From Prevotella sp. UBA4339 (GTDB lineage: Bacteria; Bacteroidota; Bacteroidia; Bacteroidales; Bacteroidaceae), in the NCBI GenBank assembly GCA_002393725.1, contig DGTJ01000106.1, forward strand, positions 1 to 10,855: DNA of 10,855 nt, given 5' to 3'. Below the pieces are notes generated by a model that saw only the letters and a program-made list of their open reading frames with translations, was not told the origin of the DNA and ran no database searches. This document shows positions 6,606-10,855 of this stretch, one piece after another (positions within the stretch are counted from its first letter, which is position 1; each line of letters begins with the position of its first letter). Position numbers and translations under genes: made by a program.

Positions 6606-8557
6606 GCAGCTATAGGGATATCCTGCGCCAGTATTGGGGATACGATGACTTTCGCGGTATTCAGCGGGAGATAATCGAGTCGATAGGCAGCGGACATGAC
6701 ACACTCGGTCTGATGCCCACTGGCGGAGGAAAGTCGATCACATTCCAGGTGCCTGCACTGTGCAGTGAGGGCACCTGTATTGTCATCACCCCGCTCATCG
6801 CACTGATGAAAGATCAGGTCATGAACCTGCGGCGTCACGGCATCCGGGCTGCAGCCATCTATTCCGGACTCTCAAGAGAGGAGATTGTCACCATTCTTGA
6901 GAACTGCATCTTCGGAGATACCAAGCTCCTGTATGTATCCCCCGAACGCCTGTCGTCCACCCTCTTCAGAACCAAGCTCCGGCACATAAAGGTGAGCTTC
7001 ATCACTGTCGACGAAGCTCATTGCATCTCACAATGGGGCTACGACTTCCGACCGTCATATCTTGAGATAGCAGACATACGTAAGGATCTGCCCGGTGTGC
7101 CAGTCCTCGCTCTTACAGCTACCGCTACTCCACAGGTGGTAGAAGACATTCAGGACAAGCTGACAGTTTCAGGTCACAGGGCTGCCGGCAGCAACAAGTC
7201 GCCTGCCCCGAAGCCTTTCAATGTCTTCAAGATGAGTTTCGAGCGCAAGAATCTCGCCTACGTCGTAAGACGTGCTGCCGACAAGCGAGAGCAGCTCATA
7301 CACATCCTTAACAGCGTGAAGGGCTGTGCCATTGTCTATGCCCGAAGCCGCAGGCGGACAAAGGAAGTCTCCGACCTGCTCAACGAGTCGGGCATCTCAT
7401 CAACATTCTATCATGCCGGACTCGACACCGTAGTAAAAGACGAGCGCCAGAAAGCCTGGCAAAACGACAAGATAAGGGTAATGGTGGCCACGAATGCCTT
7501 CGGCATGGGTATCGACAAGCCCGACGTCAGACTCGTCATCCACATCGACTGCCCCGACTCTCCCGAAGCATATTTCCAGGAAGCAGGCCGGGCAGGACGA
7601 GACGGGCACAAGGCCTATGCCGTACTGCTATATAACGACAGTGACTACCGGAAGCTCGACAAGCGCATCAGCGATACCTTCCCCGACAAAGACTATATAA
7701 AGAAGGTGTATGAGCATCTGGCATATTTCTATCAGGTTGGCGTCGGCTCGGGCTATAACGCTACGTTTGAGTTCAATATCGACAAGTTCTGCCACTCCTT
7801 CCGCCATTTCCCTATCCAGGTGGACTCCGCCCTGAAGATTCTCAACCGGGCCGGATATATCGAGTACACAGAGGAACAGGATAATCAGGCGAGAGTGATG
7901 TTCACCATTGGCCGCAACGATCTTTACAGGCTTGAGAACAACTCTCCTGACGAAGAGAAGGTAATCACCGCCCTACTGAGAAACTACGGGGGATTGTTTG
8001 TAGACTACAATTACATCGACGAGAGTTTTATCGCCAGCCAGTGTGAGCTTAAGCCACAGCAGGTGTACCTCATACTGAAGGGACTCAGCGAGAAGCATAT
8101 CCTGCACTTCATCCCACAGAAGAAGACCCCCTACGTAAGGTATCTGCAACGCCGTGAAGACATAGAGTATGTACGTATACCGCCCGCCGTCTACGAGGAC
8201 AGGAAGGAACAGTACCGTCAGCGCATACACGCGATGATAGAATACGCCACCACCGACAATATCTGCCGCAGCCGCCAGCTGCTCAGATATTTTGGCGAGA
8301 CGGAGAGCCACGACTGTCATCAGTGCGACGTATGCCTGAGCGACACGAATGATAATGTCGAGGAGCCGGCAACGAGTCCTGAGGCACATGCCATACTCGA
8401 ATTGCTCAGCGACGGAAAGGAGCACCATATCACAGAACTGAGCGACATCCAGTTGCCAACCGAACAACTGAATGTCGCCCTAGAATATCTTCTTTCTGAG
8501 GAATACATCCATCAGAATGATGGATTCATCTATTCCGCCAAAGGCCGAAAAGCCTGA
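6602..8557 (+). CDS. recQ: RecQ-family ATP-dependent DNA helicase
   Basis: 651 residues of a 3'-5' superfamily 2 DNA helicase. Motifs seen: the RecQ motif 0 around GYDDFRGIQREII (13-25), Walker A TGGGKS (40-45, Lys44), DEAH (137-140), the aromatic-rich loop CISQWGYDFRPSY (141-153), LTATAT (171-176), VATNAFGMGIDKPDV (295-309) and QEAGRAGRDG (326-335). Four zinc-binding cysteines are Cys555, Cys572, Cys575 and Cys578. In E. coli RecQ these follow motif VI closely; here about 220 residues intervene, including stretches that read like winged helices. A short C-terminal winged-helix-like segment (about 593-648) ends the protein and there is no HRDC domain. The GTG start is chosen because it overlaps the recJ stop (GTGA), lies just ahead of motif 0, and no ATG is available before it in the helicase. 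A small insert (about 191-204) separates the two core lobes. Confidence 0.94.
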   Translation: MSSYRDILRQYWGYDDFRGIQREIIESIGSGHDTLGLMPTGGGKSITFQVPALCSEGTCIVITPLIALMKDQVMNLRRHGIRAAAIYSGLSREEIVTILENCIFGDTKLLYVSPERLSSTLFRTKLRHIKVSFITVDEAHCISQWGYDFRPSYLEIADIRKDLPGVPVLALTATATPQVVEDIQDKLTVSGHRAAGSNKSPAPKPFNVFKMSFERKNLAYVVRRAADKREQLIHILNSVKGCAIVYARSRRRTKEVSDLLNESGISSTFYHAGLDTVVKDERQKAWQNDKIRVMVATNAFGMGIDKPDVRLVIHIDCPDSPEAYFQEAGRAGRDGHKAYAVLLYNDSDYRKLDKRISDTFPDKDYIKKVYEHLAYFYQVGVGSGYNATFEFNIDKFCHSFRHFPIQVDSALKILNRAGYIEYTEEQDNQARVMFTIGRNDLYRLENNSPDEEKVITALLRNYGGLFVDYNYIDESFIASQCELKPQQVYLILKGLSEKHILHFIPQKKTPYVRYLQRREDIEYVRIPPAVYEDRKEQYRQRIHAMIEYATTDNICRSRQLLRYFGETESHDCHQCDVCLSDTNDNVEEPATSPEAHAILELLSDGKEHHITELSDIQLPTEQLNVALEYLLSEEYIHQNDGFIYSAKGRKA

Positions 8558-8559
8558 TA

Positions 8560-10017
8560 TCAGAAGTCAAACGACAACTGCTTGCGACGCTCGTCCTCAT
8601 CGTCATGCTCATGACAGTAGCTGCTGCCGTCAAAGCAGTGGGTACAAACTCGGCACTTGGGCAGTCCGATAGCCTCTATGAGATCCTCAAGCTTTGCAAA
8701 CTTCAGCGATGTCAGCCCCAGTCGGCGGGCTATCTCTTCTACCATGCGATGATACTCGGGCGAGTCAGTCTGTGCGTATTTCTCCAGATTCTTATGGTCG
8801 TCACCCTCAAAGTCATTGATTATCCGGCGCGTGATAAGCTCCATGTCGCTCTTGGAAGAGGTGAACCCGATGAACGGGCATCCGTAGACCAGCGGCGGAC
8901 AAGAGATACGGCAGTGCACCTCCTTTGCCCCATACTCGAAGAATGTCTTCACGTTATCCTTCAGCTGAGTGCCCCTAACGATAGAGTCGTCACAGAACAC
9001 TATGCGCTGATCCTTCAGCAGGGCTGGGTTGGGTATCAGCTTCATCTTGGCCACAAGATTGCGTCGCTCCTGATTACCCGGAGTAAACGAGCGAGGCCAT
9101 GTGGGAGTGTACTTCAGTACCGCACGCTTGTATGGCACGCCCTTACCCTCGGCATATCCGAGAGCCATACCCACGCCGGAGTCAGGCACGCCACAGACGC
9201 TGTCCACCTCCGTCTCGTCCTTTTCTCCCATCATCTTACCGTTGCGCTCACGCACGAACTCCGTGTTGATGCCGTTATAGTCGGATGCCGGGAATCCGTA
9301 ATACACCCATAGGAACGAGCATATCTGCTCTCTCTTAAACGGCTCCTGCAGCACCTCCATCTTATCTGCCGTAAGGAATACTATCTCTCCCGGGCCGAGA
9401 TCTCTCACGCGATGAAAGTCGAGATTGGGGAAGCTTGTGGTCTCGCTGCTTACGGCATATGCCCCATCCTTCTTTCCGATGACGATGGGTGTACGTCCGA
9501 GGAAGTCGCGAGCGGCTATAATGCCTTTCTCCGTCATTACGAGCATTGAGCATGAACCCTCAATCTTACGATACACGAGATTGATACCCTCGACGAAAGA
9601 GCGTCCCATGTTGATAAGCAGCGCCACCAGCTCTGTCTGGTTGATATTATTGGCTGAGAGCTCGCTGAAGTGCATTCGGCGCTCCAGCAGCTCGTCGGCT
9701 ATCTCTCGTAGGTTGTTGATCTTCGCGACTGTCACTACCGCATAACGGCCGAGATGCGAATTTACGATGATAGGCTGCGGGTCGGTATCACTTATCACCC
9801 CGACGCCCAAGTTTCCGGAGAATGAGTCCAGCTCATCCTCAAACTTCGAACGGAAATAGTCACGCTCCAGGTTGTGGATCTTACGACTGAAGCCCTTTTC
9901 CTTGTCAAAGGTTACGAGACCAGCTCTCTTGGTACCAAGATGCGAGTTATAGTCAGTTCCGTAGAACAGGTCGTTGACACAGCTCTTTGTGCTGATGGTT
10001 CCAAAGAATCCTCCCAT
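8560..10017 (-). CDS. PurF-like (amidophosphoribosyltransferase family) protein lacking the glutaminase cysteine
   Basis: 485 residues, PurF-sized. Real PurF makes phosphoribosylamine from PRPP and glutamine. The phosphoribosyltransferase half looks intact: GVPDSGVGMALGYAEGKGVP (276-295), MKL (325-327) and the PRPP loop FCDDSIVRGT (341-350). Cysteines matching the B. subtilis-type 4Fe-4S cluster remain: Cys233 (QICSFLWVYY), Cys380 (PPLVYGCPF) and the CRVCTHC group (455-461). The glutaminase half is altered: the N-terminus is MGGFFG instead of MCGxxG, the RYxTxG arginine loop reads ISDTDP, the HNGN oxyanion segment reads AKIN, and the conserved Asp region reads NQTEL. An in-frame TAA two codons before the ATG (10021-10023) rules out a longer start. 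The tail (463-485) is His/acidic-rich. It lies six bases after a MaoC-like gene. Databases often label such Bacteroidales proteins amidophosphoribosyltransferase; glutamine-dependent activity is doubtful. Confidence 0.9.
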   Translation of the reverse strand: MGGFFGTISTKSCVNDLFYGTDYNSHLGTKRAGLVTFDKEKGFSRKIHNLERDYFRSKFEDELDSFSGNLGVGVISDTDPQPIIVNSHLGRYAVVTVAKINNLREIADELLERRMHFSELSANNINQTELVALLINMGRSFVEGINLVYRKIEGSCSMLVMTEKGIIAARDFLGRTPIVIGKKDGAYAVSSETTSFPNLDFHRVRDLGPGEIVFLTADKMEVLQEPFKREQICSFLWVYYGFPASDYNGINTEFVRERNGKMMGEKDETEVDSVCGVPDSGVGMALGYAEGKGVPYKRAVLKYTPTWPRSFTPGNQERRNLVAKMKLIPNPALLKDQRIVFCDDSIVRGTQLKDNVKTFFEYGAKEVHCRISCPPLVYGCPFIGFTSSKSDMELITRRIINDFEGDDHKNLEKYAQTDSPEYHRMVEEIARRLGLTSLKFAKLEDLIEAIGLPKCRVCTHCFDGSSYCHEHDDEDERRKQLSFDF

Positions 10018-10023
10018 ACCTTA

Positions 10024-10488
10024 TTATATAAAATAATAGAGGAACGATGCTATGCCTTCGAGTGCAGGCTTGCGTTGTCCCTCTATTTCGATTTTAAATT
10101 CTATCTCTACCTTGCAGATGCCGCGCAGGTTCTGTATGTTGTGCAACTTGGTGGTCATCCTCACGCGCGAACCCGTGATCACCGGCTGGCCGAATCGCAT
10201 CTTGTCCATTCCATAGTTCACGAGCATCTTGATGTTCCTCACCTCTATAATCTGCGACCACAGATATGGCAGCACCGACAGTGTCAGATAGCCGTGGGCG
10301 ATGGTGCTCTTATATGGAGTCTCCTCCTTGGCACGCTCCACGTCGACGTGTATCCACTGGTGGTCGAGGGTTGCGTCTGCAAACATGTTAATGCGGTCTT
10401 GGTCTATTTGCAGCCAGTCGGAAACTCCGAGTTCCTTACCCAGATACTCTGCAAATTCGTCGTACGAATTGATGATTAATTTTCCCAT
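10024..10488 (-). CDS. MaoC/NodN-like hotdog-fold dehydratase
   Basis: 154 residues forming one hotdog domain. The motif FADATLDHQWIHVD (36-49) contains the Asp42-x4-His47 pair that, in R-specific enoyl-CoA hydratases of the MaoC/PhaJ family, activates water. TIAHGYLTLSVLP (62-74) is the second family signature and is closest to the NodN-like branch. The likely reaction is hydration or dehydration of an acyl-CoA, but the substrate cannot be read. The ATG at 10488 lies just behind a -7 box. Two tandem TAA stops (10024-10026 and 10021-10023) close the gene, and the PurF-like gene begins in the same frame six bases after the first stop, so the two are surely co-transcribed. What links acyl-CoA chemistry to a PurF paralogue is unclear. 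Confidence 0.9.
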   Translation of the reverse strand: MGKLIINSYDEFAEYLGKELGVSDWLQIDQDRINMFADATLDHQWIHVDVERAKEETPYKSTIAHGYLTLSVLPYLWSQIIEVRNIKMLVNYGMDKMRFGQPVITGSRVRMTTKLHNIQNLRGICKVEIEFKIEIEGQRKPALEGIASFLYYFI

Positions 10489-10515
10489 AATCCTGAATAA
10501 TCCTTAAATCTGCTG

Positions 10516-10523
10516 CAAAATTA
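10516..10523 (-). promoter_or_regulatory. -7 box of the MaoC-PurF-like operon
   Basis: On the minus strand these bases read TAATTTTG, fitting TAnnTTTG. The predicted start is near 10509, giving a leader of about 20 bases before the ATG at 10488. I see no matching -33 TTTG. Confidence 0.5.
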
Positions 10524-10619
10524 ATCATTTTATCCCATATAATGCATACTGAAACCAAAAAATTAGTTAAAAACCCGCATTTTCTTACTCTATCCTTCTT
10601 CCTTGTTACATCTTTTTCG

Positions 10620-10627
10620 TACCTTTG
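10620..10627 (+). promoter_or_regulatory. -7 box of tRNA-Tyr
   Basis: TACCTTTG fits the TAnnTTTG consensus and is the same octamer as in the pepP-like promoter. It ends 19 bases before the mature tRNA 5' end, so the start would be near 10634 with a short leader for RNase P to remove. No clear -33 box is seen. The region between this box and that of the MaoC gene is a divergent promoter region. Confidence 0.6.
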
Positions 10628-10646
10628 CACCCGCAAAACCAAGGAA

Positions 10647-10729
10647 GGGTGTTTTCCAGAGTGGCCAAATGGGGCAGACTGTAAATCTGCTGTCTTTCGA
10701 CTTCGGTGGTTCGAATCCATCAGCACCCA
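10647..10729 (+). tRNA. tRNA-Tyr (anticodon GTA)
   Basis: The 83-base sequence folds as a class II tRNA. The acceptor stem GGGTGTT (10647-10653) pairs with AGCACCC (10722-10728) with one G-T pair. The anticodon stem GCAGA/TCTGC (10674-10678 and 10686-10690) holds the loop CTGTAAA with GTA at 10681-10683. A long variable arm (about 10691-10704) follows, then the T arm GGTGG-TTCGAAT-CCATC (10705-10721). The discriminator is A10729, as expected for tyrosine. The next bases are CAA, so CCA is not encoded and must be added after transcription. It closely resembles E. coli tRNA-Tyr in the anticodon region and D arm. Confidence 0.96.
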
Positions 10730-10734
10730 CAAAT

Positions 10735-10768
10735 AAAAAGAGACTCTCGCGAGTCTCTTTTCTTTTTA
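10735..10768 (+). terminator. Terminator after tRNA-Tyr, probably bidirectional
   Basis: AAAAGAGACTC (10736-10746) pairs perfectly with GAGTCTCTTTT (10751-10761) around the loop TCGC, followed by CTTTTT. It begins six bases after the tRNA. The A-run on the left arm makes a T-run on the minus strand, so it could also end the convergent gene at the right edge. Confidence 0.85.
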
Positions 10769-10787
10769 TCTGTTATGATAGAGATTT

Positions 10788-10855
10788 CTACAGTTCCTGA
10801 TTCTCCGGGCGCAGTTTGCGAACGGTCTCTCCTGCACGCCACATCTCCTGATTGC
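10788..10855 (-). CDS. 3' end of an unidentified gene entering from the right edge
   Basis: Reading leftward from the window edge, one frame gives NQEMWRAGETVRKLRPENQEL and then TAG (10788-10790). It is the natural reading because the gene would converge on the hairpin at 10735-10768, and the residue and codon mix resembles the neighbouring genes. Only 21 residues are visible, with no motif I recognise, so no function is offered. The other two frames on this strand are also open or nearly open over so short a stretch, so the call rests on context. Confidence 0.5.
   Translation of the reverse strand, partial: NQEMWRAGETVRKLRPENQEL

Noticed and set aside
8605..9312. 235-codon plus-strand open frame
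   Set aside because: Antisense shadow of the PurF-like gene, whose conserved PRPP loop and cysteine motifs prove the minus strand is coding here.
8560..10017. Calling this gene the housekeeping purF
   Set aside because: The glutaminase cysteine and its partner residues are missing, so the symbol would mislead. Cys13 cannot stand in as the processed N-terminal nucleophile, because GGFFG at 2-6 aligns with CGxFG of PurF and places Gly2 at the catalytic position.
9874..10479. 201-codon plus-strand open frame
   Set aside because: Spans both the end of the PurF-like gene and the MaoC-like gene in antisense; composition is shadow-like and there is no motif.
10542..10800. Short open frames across the tRNA-Tyr locus on both strands
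   Set aside because: They cross the tRNA and its terminator, have no promoter placement that fits and no motif; the tRNA explains the conserved sequence.

Overview
The window looks like a chromosomal segment of a Bacteroidales bacterium, most likely of the Prevotella/Segatella group. The signs are: no Shine-Dalgarno sequences ahead of the genes, promoters of the Bacteroidota type (-7 box TAnnTTTG, found ahead of five transcription units), a DUF3575/DUF5119 gene pair of a kind known mainly from Bacteroidales, and a recJ-recQ pair and PurF-like protein of the form usual in this order. The genus is inferred from protein resemblance only.

Layout. (1) 1-1706, minus strand: a two-gene unit, DUF3575 outer-membrane-like protein followed by a DUF5119 lipoprotein that runs off the left edge; such pairs often sit in fimbrillin-type surface loci. 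(2) 1707-2082: a 376-base non-coding stretch with the minus-strand promoter of that unit, a decayed piece of an ISL3-type transposase, three 17-base near-palindromes at an exact 22-base period, and a good promoter facing right. (3) 2083-4723, plus strand: a cytosolic aminopeptidase P-like enzyme (M24B) and an exported papain-fold C1 peptidase, ended by a strong hairpin terminator. (4) 4884-8557, plus strand: recJ and recQ, overlapping by four bases (GTGA), a nuclease-helicase pair of the RecF recombination pathway. (5) 8560-10488, minus strand: a MaoC/NodN-like hotdog-fold protein and a PurF-like protein, stop-to-stop with recQ only two bases apart. (6) 10647-10729, plus strand: tRNA-Tyr with its promoter and terminator, then the last codons of an unidentified minus-strand gene at the right edge.

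Most of the window is ordinary housekeeping. The most unusual items are the PurF-like protein, which has lost the N-terminal cysteine and other glutaminase residues but keeps the PRPP site and the cysteines of the iron-sulfur cluster; the three phased palindromes before the pepP-like gene; and the roughly 170 residues inserted in RecQ between the helicase core and its zinc-binding cysteines. I saw no clear sign of an entirely new multi-gene system.
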